64,000 nucleotides of DNA from Nodularia sp. NIES-3585 (GCF_002218065.1 NZ_BDUB01000001.1:4373118-4437117), one strand, 5' to 3'; shown: positions 45,861 through 54,294, counted from the stretch's first letter. The notes: a model not told the origin generated them from the letters alone. Numbers and translations: made by a program.

Positions 45861-46220
45861 ATGGCTGCTAAAAAAGACCTGACTTGGCAAGAAGTTCAAG
45901 CCCAATTGACATTGATGGGGTCGCCTAACGCAATCGTTGTCAGTGGTGGCAAAGTGATGATTGACGCGGGGATAGTTACAGGTGAAGACCTTACTGCCTT
46001 GACGGATGAAACTGTCGTGGAGTTTTTGTACAAAATCAGGGAAGCCGCTGGAAAGGCTCAGGGAGTAGCAAATGAAGCATTGCCAGTAGAAGATCAACTC
46101 CAGGCATTCCCGCTTTTTAGCTATAGCGCTCCTACAGAGGAGGGGTTTGTTGGCGTGACTCAAGTTTCCTCCTTCCTAGTGCCTCTGAATCTTGATAATA
46201 TTTTTGGGCCCAATACCTAA
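45861..46220 (+). CDS. Hypothetical acidic protein of right arm
   Basis: A 119-residue protein with MAAKKDLTWQEVQAQLTLMG at the start and an acidic helical middle (LTDETVVEFLYKIREAAGKA). No family recognised. It starts a second gene block after a 189-bp gap and could have its own promoter. Size and position would suit a small structural protein; this is speculation. Confidence 0.6.
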   Translation: MAAKKDLTWQEVQAQLTLMGSPNAIVVSGGKVMIDAGIVTGEDLTALTDETVVEFLYKIREAAGKAQGVANEALPVEDQLQAFPLFSYSAPTEEGFVGVTQVSSFLVPLNLDNIFGPNT

Positions 46221-46262
46221 TTAGCAGGAAAGCCAATTTAACTAAAATCAAGGAAAAATTTT

Positions 46263-46853
46263 ATGCCGAGACGGAGAGGGAATAAGATTCCCGTATATGT
46301 CGAGTTTTCATCTCTGAAATACGGATTTCAGATGAATGAAGCCTTTCACAACCAATACAAAGGCGTTTTGGGACAGACTGCCTTTGCTGGTGCCGCGGGG
46401 GTATTCTTCGGAGCGAACAGCCCAAAGCCTAACAGGGCAACATTGGAGGTTTCAAACGGGAGTAGAGTTAGCAGCTTCTGTTCAAGTAAGCAGATTAATG
46501 CCCTCCAAAAAGCAAACTGGATCGTGACCAGTGGAGGAAGTGGTGTCCGTGGCATTAAAACGGCAGGTCCTACTCGCACTGTTTACGTTGATATGCCTGG
46601 GGGATACAAGTACGCCTGGAACCTAACCGCAGCAGAAGTTAGTCACGCTGGAGACTTGGGAATAGAACAAGCTACTGGTTCTACAGACAATATGGTTTGG
46701 GGTTCTACTCCTAAACCTCCTAGAGCATCTAAGAGGGACGGTGGATCTGTTATCAGTACGTTTATCAAACCCCAAGTTTCCGTTATAGAAGCAGCCGTAG
46801 GAAAAGGTTGGAGTATTCGAGGCGTGAGCTATGACTTACTCCCTAGCGAATAG
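46263..46853 (+). CDS. Internally duplicated basic protein
   Basis: A 196-residue protein made of two related units of about 85 residues. Unit 1 runs PVYVEFSSLKYGFQMNE ... FFGANSPKPNRATL ... SFCSSKQINALQKANW; unit 2 runs TVYVDMPGGYKYAWNL ... VWGSTPKPPRASK ... STFIKPQVSVIEAAVGKGW. Shared features are VYV[ED], KY.[FW], [FW]G[AS].PKP.RA and a final Trp. The N-terminus is basic (MPRRRGNK). No family recognised. A repeated small domain would suit a coat or DNA-binding protein. The next gene overlaps its end by 23 bp. Confidence 0.65.
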   Translation: MPRRRGNKIPVYVEFSSLKYGFQMNEAFHNQYKGVLGQTAFAGAAGVFFGANSPKPNRATLEVSNGSRVSSFCSSKQINALQKANWIVTSGGSGVRGIKTAGPTRTVYVDMPGGYKYAWNLTAAEVSHAGDLGIEQATGSTDNMVWGSTPKPPRASKRDGGSVISTFIKPQVSVIEAAVGKGWSIRGVSYDLLPSE

Positions 46854-47115
46854 AACCCAATACCCTGACGATGGGAGGGTAATCATCCTCCCCGGTGACC
46901 CGGCATTTGACTGGACTTTAGCTTTTCCCCCGCCAGACTGGAAGCAGACGGCCGCCAAAGACCCAGATGGATTTGCATTTGTGGTTGAGCCTGGCAGTGG
47001 CATCGCACGAGTTGCTACAGCCTCAGATTTAGAGGAATACCTCTATGGTGGGGAATATGATGAGCGCCTAGATGAAATTGGTGAAACAGAGGAGGACTGT
47101 GAGTGGGATGGGTAA
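46831..47115 (+). CDS. Hypothetical protein of right arm
   Basis: A 94-residue acidic protein, MTYSLANRTQYPDDGRVIIL to ETEEDCEWDG. Its start lies inside the previous gene, its end overlaps the next by 13 bp. A PPDWKQTAAKDPDGFAFVVE stretch suggests a small beta fold. No family recognised. Confidence 0.55.
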   Translation: MTYSLANRTQYPDDGRVIILPGDPAFDWTLAFPPPDWKQTAAKDPDGFAFVVEPGSGIARVATASDLEEYLYGGEYDERLDEIGETEEDCEWDG

Positions 47116-47423
47116 ATTTAGCCGCTATCCCAATATCTGACGAGTGGCAATTCACATCTTTGGTTGATACCTCTGTAGAGTGGATTAGAGTGAGGAACAC
47201 CTTAAACTCTGATCCACTTTTTATTAACTATGGGTACATTGCCCAAGTAGATAATTATCAAGACTTTGCAAATTTCCAGCGAATCTACCCTGTAGAGAAC
47301 AATACCGTGCTGGAGATGAAGAAACCCCCACCTTTTACCTCACGTCGTCTAGGGGTCAAAAAAAGGGGCGGGGTGAAGTCTAAGTTTTTTTGGATAGTGG
47401 AAATTGATATATGGATTGGATAG
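47103..47423 (+). CDS. Hypothetical protein of right arm (GTG start)
   Basis: A 106-residue protein starting at GTG inside the previous gene (GWVNLAAIPISDEWQFTSLV). Mixed strand pattern with a basic patch (TSRRLGVKKRGGVKSKFFWI). No family recognised. Overlap implies translation coupled to the upstream gene. Confidence 0.5.
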   Translation: MGWVNLAAIPISDEWQFTSLVDTSVEWIRVRNTLNSDPLFINYGYIAQVDNYQDFANFQRIYPVENNTVLEMKKPPPFTSRRLGVKKRGGVKSKFFWIVEIDIWIG

Positions 47424-47519
47424 AAAAATATCTTTCTTTACCTTGACCCGTGGATTTTCTTACTGGCAAGCAGGACAGATTTTGGTTGTTTGGGTTTAAA
47501 GTTACGATTGGGGCTAAAC

Positions 47520-47837
47520 ATGAATATTGTTTTTATTCAAGTTCCTTCATCACGTTCATTGACTGAAGGAGAAATTACTCTGTCTCTAGAAACGGGGCTA
47601 CTTGCATTGACCTTGATGAGTTTTTGTGGACTAGCAATTGTTTCCCTGAAGATTTTCAGCAGGATGAATCAATTAGAGTCCTGTCTATCGATTGTTAAAA
47701 AGCAGGTAGACGACTGCTTGCGAGACTACGCCAACAGCAAAGCTATCAGTATGCACGTTAACCAAATTAACGAAATAGGTGACCACAGGATGGAGAGAAT
47801 CAAGCCAGCAATCATTTTTCCCACAAATGAGCAGTAA
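47520..47837 (+). CDS. Small membrane protein at right end of element
   Basis: About 105 residues from ATG 47520 (MNIVFIQVPSSRSL), with GGGG a few bases upstream. A hydrophobic helix (GLLALTLMSFCGLAIVSLKIF) is followed by a cytoplasmic or periplasmic coiled part with Cys and Asn residues. Its last codons overlap the integrase arm sites. Could be a holin-like or anchoring protein; size alone cannot decide. Confidence 0.5.
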   Translation: MNIVFIQVPSSRSLTEGEITLSLETGLLALTLMSFCGLAIVSLKIFSRMNQLESCLSIVKKQVDDCLRDYANSKAISMHVNQINEIGDHRMERIKPAIIFPTNEQ

Positions 47838-47924
47838 ATGAGTAGTAGATGAGTAGCGCGATCGCACTGGAGAATCCTTTAAAATTAGGGGTGAAACCAG
47901 TGCTTTTGAGTAGCAGGTGAGTAG
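47828..47924. promoter_or_regulatory. Integrase arm-type sites, right end
   Basis: TGAGCAG at 47828 and TGAGTAG at 47839 and 47850 (11-bp steps), then TGAGTAG at 47907 and 47918 (11-bp step). These mirror the pair inside the left end. The nearest is 52 bp from the attR core. Confidence 0.7.
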
Positions 47925-47975
47925 TATTGGTTTAATTGTGCCGTAAAACCATTGATTTAGCGTTGTTAATATAAA

Positions 47976-47996
47976 TTCTTTATGAAATCGGGAATT
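47976..47996. repeat. attR core, 21-bp direct repeat
   Basis: Identical to 30554-30574. Lacks the left arm of the hairpin present at attL. Confidence 0.88.
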
Positions 47997-48023
47997 TAAG
48001 CTGATTAATAATTAGCTTCAGTC

Positions 48024-48181
48024 AGTCGGCGAGAAAAACTCAATGTAGATGAAAAAATATAAATTGTTCGTAGGGTGTGTTATGCCGTAGACTAACGCAC
48101 CTTTAATTATTGACGATGCGTTGCGCGACAACATACCCGACATTAAAAGTTCTTAACACAGAGAGAAATATTAGCATCCGT
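48024..48181. repeat. MITE-like palindromic repeat, copy A
   Basis: Begins AGTCGGCGAGAAAAA and ends near AAATATTAGCATCCG, with a central imperfect palindrome (GTGTGTTATGCCG ... GCGCGACAACATACCC). The same outer parts, including ATGAAAAAATATAAATTGTT, recur at 55081-55264. Confidence 0.7.
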
Positions 48182-48202
48182 GCGCCTAGTACCGCAAGGC
48201 GG

Positions 48203-48233
48203 AAGTCAAAAGTCAAAAGTCAAAAGTCAAAAA
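48203..48233. repeat. Short tandem repeat, AAGTCAA x4
   Basis: Four head-to-tail copies of a 7-bp unit followed by a few A residues. Short tandem heptamers (STRR type) are common in Nostocales. Confidence 0.65.
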
Positions 48234-48351
48234 GCTTATAAAATGGGCTTTTCATGGATTTTGAATGGTTTGTTTATTTACGCCGACTTGTACTAGTGAT
48301 AGACAAACCTAATTTGGGAATACTCAATTGAGTAGGTGTGAGGATGGCATA

Positions 48352-49470
48352 GTGGTAGAAGAAAGAGCATATTGGCTAGCTTGGACGCGAATTTCTGGGG
48401 TGGGGCCAGTGTTACTGCGACGGTTACACCAGCATTTTGGGACGCTAGCCACAGCTTGGAATGCTACCAAAGCCCAGTTAGGAGAAGTTGAAGGTTTTGG
48501 GTTTCAGACATTAGGGAAAGTGGTTGAACAGCGATCGCGTCTGCATCCAGAACAATTACTCATCCAACACCAGGAAGAAAACCCCCACTTCTGGACACCA
48601 GCCGACGCAGATTATCCCCGGTTGTTATTGGAAACTCCCAGTCCACCGCCAATTCTGTACTATCGCGGTGAAGTTGAACTGCTAGAAAATCTCGGACAAA
48701 AACCCCTGGTGGGGATTGTCGGGACACGCAAACCTTCAGAATATGGACTGCGTTGGACGCGCCAAATTAGCACAGCCTTAGCTAAAAATGGCTTTACAGT
48801 TGTATCTGGGATGGCGGAGGGAATCGACACAGAAAGCCATCTAGCCACAATGAAAGCCGGGGGAAGGACAATCGCCGTTTTAGGAACTGGTGTCGATGTA
48901 ATTTATCCCCACAAAAATCGGGATTTGTACAAACAGATTTTGAGTCAAGGCTTAGTCGTGAGTGAATATTCAGCCAAAACCCCACCTGATCGCACTCACT
49001 TTCCCCGCCGTAACCGAATTATTGCAGGTTTAAGCCGTGCGGTTTTGGTTATGGAAGCGCCTGTGAAATCGGGGGCGTTAATTACAGCCTCTTACGCCAA
49101 TGAATTTGGTCGAGATGTTTATGCATTACCGGGAAGAATAGATGATTATCCATCTCAAGGGTGTTTAAAATTACTCAATCAAGGTGCTTCTTTCGTTCTT
49201 AGGGAATTAGACGAACTGCTAAAAATGTTGGGAGCAATACCACAAATTGATACAATTGACACTGCGCCAATGGCAGAAAAGTTAAATTTGCCGGATTTAT
49301 CACCAGAATTGCAACAAGTCATGGATGCGATCGCTTGTGATGTTTTACCCTTTGATTATCTTGTCCAAAAAACCGGGATGAATACTGGTTCAGTTTCTAG
49401 TGCATTATTACAGTTGGAACTCATGGGTTTAGTTTCGCAACTTCCCGGAATGCGATATCAGAAGTGTTAA
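48352..49470 (+). CDS. dprA: DNA-processing protein DprA
   Basis: About 372 residues from the GTG at 48352, which has GAGGA a few bases upstream; an in-frame TTG at 48328 is a weaker start. The N-terminal SAM-like helices are followed by the Rossmann DprA fold: VGIVGTRKPSEYGLRW, VVSGMAEGIDTESHL, and AVLGTGVDVIYPHKNRDLY. The C-terminal winged helix is PFDYLVQKTGMNTGSVSSAL. DprA loads RecA on incoming single-stranded DNA during natural transformation. It lies just outside the right end of the element. Confidence 0.95.
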   Translation: MVEERAYWLAWTRISGVGPVLLRRLHQHFGTLATAWNATKAQLGEVEGFGFQTLGKVVEQRSRLHPEQLLIQHQEENPHFWTPADADYPRLLLETPSPPPILYYRGEVELLENLGQKPLVGIVGTRKPSEYGLRWTRQISTALAKNGFTVVSGMAEGIDTESHLATMKAGGRTIAVLGTGVDVIYPHKNRDLYKQILSQGLVVSEYSAKTPPDRTHFPRRNRIIAGLSRAVLVMEAPVKSGALITASYANEFGRDVYALPGRIDDYPSQGCLKLLNQGASFVLRELDELLKMLGAIPQIDTIDTAPMAEKLNLPDLSPELQQVMDAIACDVLPFDYLVQKTGMNTGSVSSALLQLELMGLVSQLPGMRYQKC

Positions 49471-49502
49471 ACAACAAAATATCCAGTTTGGCGTTGTATT
49501 TT

Positions 49503-49970
49503 TCAAGTCCCGTAGAAATCTTCATCCAGAATTTCCTCAATCGCAAAAGGACACCTGAAGGGATACTCACTCTCTTCTGGTACACGAACCCCAAATTTGG
49601 CAAGTTTACCTTCCTTAATTGCTAGCTTACGGGCATCGGGATAGGCTTTTTCCACAGCTTCTACCAAGAAACTTTTGAGAGATGGCGCATCTGCCAGATT
49701 GTCGAGAACCCGCTGACGATGTTCCACAACCGAACTGTACCAACTTGCCTGCATCAAATCAGGTACATCATGCTGAATCTTTAATTTGAGTAAGTGAGCC
49801 AACAAGATTTTGAGATTGCTTCTGAGTGTATTCCTCTCTGATTTACCCAAATCCACTAGTTCCTCAATCAAATGGTCAATATCCAGGGACTCAAATTGAT
49901 GATTTTGTAGCTGGTGAATCGTTTGCTCAATCCATAATTGCAAATCGCGATCATATAGCGTTTCAGACAT
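49503..49970 (-). CDS. DUF29 family protein
   Basis: A 155-residue protein with the DUF29 pattern: LYDRDLQLWIEQTIHQLQ, DIDHLIEELVDLGKSERNTL, LLAHLLKLKIQHD, and SWYSSVVEHRQRVLDNL. The family is abundant in cyanobacteria and of unknown function. Convergent with dprA with 32 bp between. Confidence 0.9.
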   Translation of the reverse strand: MSETLYDRDLQLWIEQTIHQLQNHQFESLDIDHLIEELVDLGKSERNTLRSNLKILLAHLLKLKIQHDVPDLMQASWYSSVVEHRQRVLDNLADAPSLKSFLVEAVEKAYPDARKLAIKEGKLAKFGVRVPEESEYPFRCPFAIEEILDEDFYGT

Positions 49971-50092
49971 ATTTCAGATCCACTTCCAGTTCAACTAATG
50001 AGCCTGACTGCCTACCTTAATATCCCTAGCATTAGGAATTCCTGTGGCTACCTGTACTAATTGTTATAGTACGATACTTGATCGGCAGCGAC

Positions 50093-51595
50093 TTATCTTG
50101 AGGGGAAATTTTGTGGAGTCGTGAATGGGGCTTGAGTACTATTTGGGATGATAGGGTTGCCCATATTATTTTGTGCTGGGAGATTGATCACGGGATTGGG
50201 TGCAATACTCTGGCTAAATTGTTGGTAAGCAGCGCGAGAAATAGCGCTAATCAGTTTTTCCGCTTCTGGGTCATTATTGGGGCGTTGTACCATCACAGCC
50301 GCGATGTAGCGCTTGCCAGTGGGGATATCAATTAAACCCACATCACCCAACATGGTGGCAATATCACCCGTTTTATGGTGTATTCTTGCGCCAGTGCCTA
50401 AGCCAGAAGGTAGGAGATGATTTCGCTCTGTACGACGCATAATATCAAGGATCAGATCCCGCGATCGCAAACTGACTAAATTTCCCTGATTCACCATAGC
50501 CATCAGATTTCCCAATTCTCTGGGGCTGGTGGTGTTAGTTCCGGCCAAATCTGGTAGGGGATTACGAATTGCTGTAGCTGACAATCCCCAGCTTTGAAAA
50601 CGCTGATTCAGCGCCTCCATACCTCCTAGTCGGGCAATTAGCATATTCGTGGCTGTGTTATCGCTAATTGTACTCATTCGAGTAGCGATTTCCAGTGCAG
50701 TGTACTGGCTACCCACTTTTTGGAATTGCAAATTTCCCGAACCACCACTGATCATATCTTTTTCCATCGTCAGCATTTCATCCAGGCGGATTTTGCCGGC
50801 ATCCACATCTTGGAAAAAGGCAATCAGAATTGGCACCTTAATGGTACTAGCCGCAGGGAAACTGGTGGCGCTATTCACATCTACGTAGCTACCAGTATCT
50901 AAATCAACAAAGAAAACCCCAAGTTTCAGATTGGAGTTTGCCGTTGCCAAATTTTGTACGGTATCTTTTAAAGGGATAATTTCCTGAGACAAGTATAAGC
51001 CAGCCGCAGCATTGGGGATACTTTGTGGCCGATTTGTCCCCACATTATGAGATTGTACCGCAGAATTACTGGGCATACGAGTTGCAGGGTCAAAGACTGA
51101 CAGGATTGTACCCATAATCGCACCAATGCCAACTCCCACAATCAACAAGCGCAAAGCATATAACATGGTTCTGGCCATTGGCTTTAACCGCGTTTTACGC
51201 GACACGCGTCTACCCATTTTTGGCATTGCTTGCTTTTGTACCCGCACGGTTTTGAACTTAACTGTGTTGGGATTATAGGCTGATGTCGTCCCATTCATAT
51301 ACCCAATGGGTTTCACGGCGGCTGGCATCATTAGCCCTGGTTTCGACCTCCCTACCCCAGTAGAACTTGGAGGAGGCATCATATTGTTAAGCCGCGTTAA
51401 AGCTACTTCTTTTTTGGTAGGACGCTGCTGATGAGGTACTTTTACCTTTTTCTTGCCCACTCTTTTGTCCTGACTCTGACGTGGGCGGCGGTTTGTGGGT
51501 TCACGCCGCGATAGATTTTTAAATTTGTCACTTGATTCTGGCACTGTTACTCCTTGTGACCCACTCGAATGTTTTCCAGCAGACTTCCGACCCAA
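50093..51595 (-). CDS. Beta-lactamase-fold serine hydrolase, membrane-anchored
   Basis: A 500-residue protein. The first 140 residues are basic and disordered, with one membrane helix near 147-170 (ALRLLIVGVGIGAIMGTILS). The periplasmic part has the class A active-site motifs: SxxK in AASTIKVPI, SDN in TISDNTATN, and KTG in IHHKTGDIA. It may be a beta-lactamase or a related peptidase acting on peptidoglycan. The long basic N-terminus is unlike secreted lactamases. Function is uncertain between these. Confidence 0.85.
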   Translation of the reverse strand: MGRKSAGKHSSGSQGVTVPESSDKFKNLSRREPTNRRPRQSQDKRVGKKKVKVPHQQRPTKKEVALTRLNNMMPPPSSTGVGRSKPGLMMPAAVKPIGYMNGTTSAYNPNTVKFKTVRVQKQAMPKMGRRVSRKTRLKPMARTMLYALRLLIVGVGIGAIMGTILSVFDPATRMPSNSAVQSHNVGTNRPQSIPNAAAGLYLSQEIIPLKDTVQNLATANSNLKLGVFFVDLDTGSYVDVNSATSFPAASTIKVPILIAFFQDVDAGKIRLDEMLTMEKDMISGGSGNLQFQKVGSQYTALEIATRMSTISDNTATNMLIARLGGMEALNQRFQSWGLSATAIRNPLPDLAGTNTTSPRELGNLMAMVNQGNLVSLRSRDLILDIMRRTERNHLLPSGLGTGARIHHKTGDIATMLGDVGLIDIPTGKRYIAAVMVQRPNNDPEAEKLISAISRAAYQQFSQSIAPNPVINLPAQNNMGNPIIPNSTQAPFTTPQNFPSR

Positions 51596-51708
51596 AACTC
51601 ACAAATGAAGCAGCTGGATGCGGAAATCACTCAGTAGCCTTTTTGTGTTTAGTTTAAGCCATATTAACTATTTTTGGGGGGATAATTTCTGACATATTAA
51701 CGGATAAA

Positions 51709-52449
51709 TCACAAGTTTTCATGATTACCCCGGCTTTTAAGCGCCCATTCTATTTGTCGCAAAATTCCTCGCAGCATGGCTACTTCCTGAGTTTGCAGGT
51801 GAGAGCGATTATACAATTGCCGGAATTTAGCCATGCGACTAACTGCTGTATGGGGATATAAATAACCTATATCTAGTAATAGAGATTCTAATTGCTGGTA
51901 GTAGGTTTCTAGCATATCCAAAGTTGCCAGTTCAGTTTGGCTTGGGGGTGGGGTTGTCGGTGGTGCTGTATATTGTGCCAGTTCATAACAACAGATACCC
52001 ACGGCTGAGGCTAAATTCAGAGATGAATAATTTTCATTTGTGGGAATGCGGACAAATCGCTGGGCATAATTTAATTCTTCGTTACTTAAACCCCGGTCTT
52101 CCCTACCAAAAATCAATGCTGCGGGTAACTCTGGTGACTCTAGTAACCAAGGTAGGGCTGTGCGGGGATTTTCTAAAGGTGTCTCCCAATCACGCACGCG
52201 AGCTGTGGTAGCGATCGCTCGGACACATCCGTGCAATGCTTCTGGTAATGTTGTTGCCAATACCGCAGATTCTAAAATCTCTTTAGCGTGAACTGCCATT
52301 TTCACAGCTTCTTCCGCCAGCGGATCGCATTGGGGATTGACTAGTACTAAATTATGTAAACCAAAATTTTTCATTACCCTAGCGATTGACCCCACATTAA
52401 TTGGGCCAGCCGGTTCCATCAACACAATTCTTAACCCAGCCAAACCCAT
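51709..52449 (-). CDS. trmJ: TrmJ-like tRNA/rRNA methyltransferase (SPOUT)
   Basis: A 246-residue SPOUT methyltransferase: N-terminal LRIVLMEPAGPINVGSIARV, then ALIFGREDRGLSNEEL and VRIPTNENYSSLNLASAV, which form the SAM-binding knot. Length and motifs fit the TrmJ branch, which methylates the 2'-O of residue 32 in tRNA. A related rRNA target cannot be excluded. Confidence 0.85.
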   Translation of the reverse strand: MGLAGLRIVLMEPAGPINVGSIARVMKNFGLHNLVLVNPQCDPLAEEAVKMAVHAKEILESAVLATTLPEALHGCVRAIATTARVRDWETPLENPRTALPWLLESPELPAALIFGREDRGLSNEELNYAQRFVRIPTNENYSSLNLASAVGICCYELAQYTAPPTTPPPSQTELATLDMLETYYQQLESLLLDIGYLYPHTAVSRMAKFRQLYNRSHLQTQEVAMLRGILRQIEWALKSRGNHENL

Positions 52450-52670
52450 TTTTTGCCTCCCGCGATCGCTTCTCTTGTGCTGTCAGTTCGCACTGAAAAT
52501 ACTTTATCCCTGACGTTGTAACAGTTATGCTAATTGCAGTGGAACAGTACTTCTTCCCAAAGTTATCAGATGCCATACTGGCATTGCAATCTGCCGTTAA
52601 TTATCCCAGGGGGGAAATGCTGTGTAACATCAGGAAAGAGTAGTCAGCGCATAAGAGAGGTAAAAATCAG

Positions 52671-53009
52671 GTGTTAAAGACACTTTTCGTGATTACCATT
52701 GGTTTGCTACCGTCCCTGTTTTCCCTGTGGGTGATCCGTAAAACTCACTCGCGTACACGCCTGCGGATGCGACAAGCAGCTACGAACTTGTCCCGAAGAC
52801 CCATCCGGGATTATATCCGACCGACTGAGGGCGATCGCTATTATTTAGAAGGTGTGGGTTACCTGATTGGCGATATCAGTTGCAAATTTAATGCTCGTTC
52901 TGGCTATATGCGCTGTGCTGTTAACCCCAGTGGTCCCTGTCAAGATTGCCGTCACTTTGACACTCTCAGGGCTGAAGCCACTGAGATTCTGCCGACAGAG
53001 CAACTTTAG
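52671..53009 (+). CDS. DUF6464 family protein with IS-derived tail
   Basis: A 112-residue protein starting at GTG, with GAGAGG upstream. The N-terminus is a membrane helix (LFVITIGLLPSLFSLWVI). The C-terminal part has a conserved Cys set (ISCKFNARSGYMRCAVNPSG, then PCQDCRHFD), typical of cyanobacterial DUF6464 proteins. The last 15 or so residues (TLRAEATEILPTEQL) are encoded by the right end of the second IS605-type element, so the natural C-terminus has been replaced. Confidence 0.75.
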   Translation: MLKTLFVITIGLLPSLFSLWVIRKTHSRTRLRMRQAATNLSRRPIRDYIRPTEGDRYYLEGVGYLIGDISCKFNARSGYMRCAVNPSGPCQDCRHFDTLRAEATEILPTEQL

Positions 53010-54294
53010 GCAAAACCCAAAGTCTAACTCTCGCTACGGTCGTCAAAGACCGTCTACCCAGTAAGCTTAGGTCTATGCCTAAATTGCTGGCTACTTTTCT
53101 GAGAATATTTGCGCTACCGTTCAAATCGGCATTTACAACTGACCCATTAGCTGACCGATACAATCCACGCTCAATGCGCTTACCTGATGCTTTCCACCCA
53201 TCTGGTTTTGAACCATAAACGGGTAGGGAGTCTCCATCTAAGTAGCTTGCTTTCGACGTGTAGGATTCTTCGGTTATTTGAAATCTGATTCCGTGTAAAT
53301 CACACAGTTGTTTCAATCGGTCTTTAAGCTTACCTAAAGGCATTTGAACAAACTTTTGATTGTTGAATCTACCCATATTGGCATTAGATTTAAAACCTTG
53401 GTTCCAACCAATTACTAATGTGCCAATGCCGGATTTTAAGCAATGGTCAATTATTAACTTTGCTGCTTTGTTGATACCATCACGAATTTGGTGGTTACGT
53501 TTGCGGGTGACTCTATCTAACCAATTATCCCAGTAAGCTTCTGGTTGATTTTCTTTACGGGTTGATACTTTTTTGTTCCAAAGTTGATTCATGGCTTTCA
53601 TTGCACGGGAATCAATCAACAGAGAATTACCCAAAGTATCAACGCAAGCCGCCAAGTTATCAGCAGTCCCAAGGTCTATAGATAGAGCCTGATTAATGTC
53701 TAAGTCATGTTTTGGTTTTTCAACTTCGTAGGACATCTCTAGATAAAAAGCACCATTCTTAGGCAGAATAGTAAACTCTTTGACTTGGGAATAATCAACA
53801 TTTGATGGCATCGGCAGAAAAAATTCTGAAATACCAAACCATCTTTTTACTGTTAACCCCAAGGAAAATCTGAGTTGACCATTAACGATAAGTGGTCTTT
53901 GTCCTCCTGAATTTGGATAAGCTACTTTGAATAGTTTAGAGCCTGTCAAATAATCAGGTACTTTAGGTTGGAAATGTAATTGACCTTTGAGAAACAAAGA
54001 CCGCAATTGTTTAAAGGATTTAAACCCCTCGGTTACTGAAATTAAAGTTTGCTGCATTGGGGTAGACGGTATTGACTGAGCAACCAGTGATTTACTAATA
54101 GAGTCTTCGTAAATCAAGTCAAATTTACTGGTCAGCAATTTTCCGGTCTTGAAAAACGTTTGCCTAGCGAAGTAAACAGCGTGATTGTAAAGCTTCCCTG
54201 ATTGTTGACAAAGGTATTCTAATAACGCTTTTGTTTCGTGATTGGGGGATAGCAAGATTTGCTGAACTCCCATTGATATTTTGTTTTTAGCCAC
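52966..54294 (-). CDS. tnpB: TnpB-family RNA-guided nuclease, copy 2
   Basis: A 442-residue TnpB. RuvC residues are in LSIDLGTADNLAAC, FQITEESYTSK and VNADLNGSANIL. As in copy 1, the zinc-ribbon cysteines are missing. The C-terminal tail (VALSAESQWLQP) is coded by the right-end hairpin, and an expected omega RNA would overlap about 52960-53100, where a GACGGTCTTTGACGACCGT hairpin is seen. Divergent from tnpA. Confidence 0.88.
   Translation of the reverse strand: MAKNKISMGVQQILLSPNHETKALLEYLCQQSGKLYNHAVYFARQTFFKTGKLLTSKFDLIYEDSISKSLVAQSIPSTPMQQTLISVTEGFKSFKQLRSLFLKGQLHFQPKVPDYLTGSKLFKVAYPNSGGQRPLIVNGQLRFSLGLTVKRWFGISEFFLPMPSNVDYSQVKEFTILPKNGAFYLEMSYEVEKPKHDLDINQALSIDLGTADNLAACVDTLGNSLLIDSRAMKAMNQLWNKKVSTRKENQPEAYWDNWLDRVTRKRNHQIRDGINKAAKLIIDHCLKSGIGTLVIGWNQGFKSNANMGRFNNQKFVQMPLGKLKDRLKQLCDLHGIRFQITEESYTSKASYLDGDSLPVYGSKPDGWKASGKRIERGLYRSANGSVVNADLNGSANILRKVASNLGIDLSLLGRRSLTTVARVRLWVLPKVALSAESQWLQP

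Larger units (their letters stand above)
30554..47996. mobile_element. Integrated 17.4-kb replicative element
   Basis: Bounded by a perfect 21-bp direct repeat at 30554-30574 and 47976-47996, with a tyrosine integrase immediately inside the left end and 11-bp-phased TGAGTAG sites inside both ends. It carries a leftward arm ending in the integrase, a regulator region, a primase-helicase with iteron arrays, and a rightward module with a collagen-like fibre. No tRNA is involved. Terminase, portal, relaxase, mating-pair and partition genes are not recognisable. It could be a new kind of virus, satellite or integrative plasmid. The ends are strongly supported; the nature is inference. Confidence 0.9.
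47838..48351. other. Right end of element and flanking repeats
   Basis: 514 bp without a gene. It contains integrase arm sites, the attR core (47976-47996), a MITE-like repeat (48024-48181), a short tandem repeat (48203-48233) and the dprA upstream region. Confidence 0.6.

Noticed and set aside
40735-47837. The module as a conventional tailed prophage
   Set aside because: No terminase, portal, protease, tape measure or tail sheath could be recognised among the products, and gene sizes do not fit the usual order.
48203-48233. Tandem repeats considered as a CRISPR array
   Set aside because: The units are 7 bp with no spacers and no cas genes; the 11-bp tandem at 35881 is rejected for the same reason.
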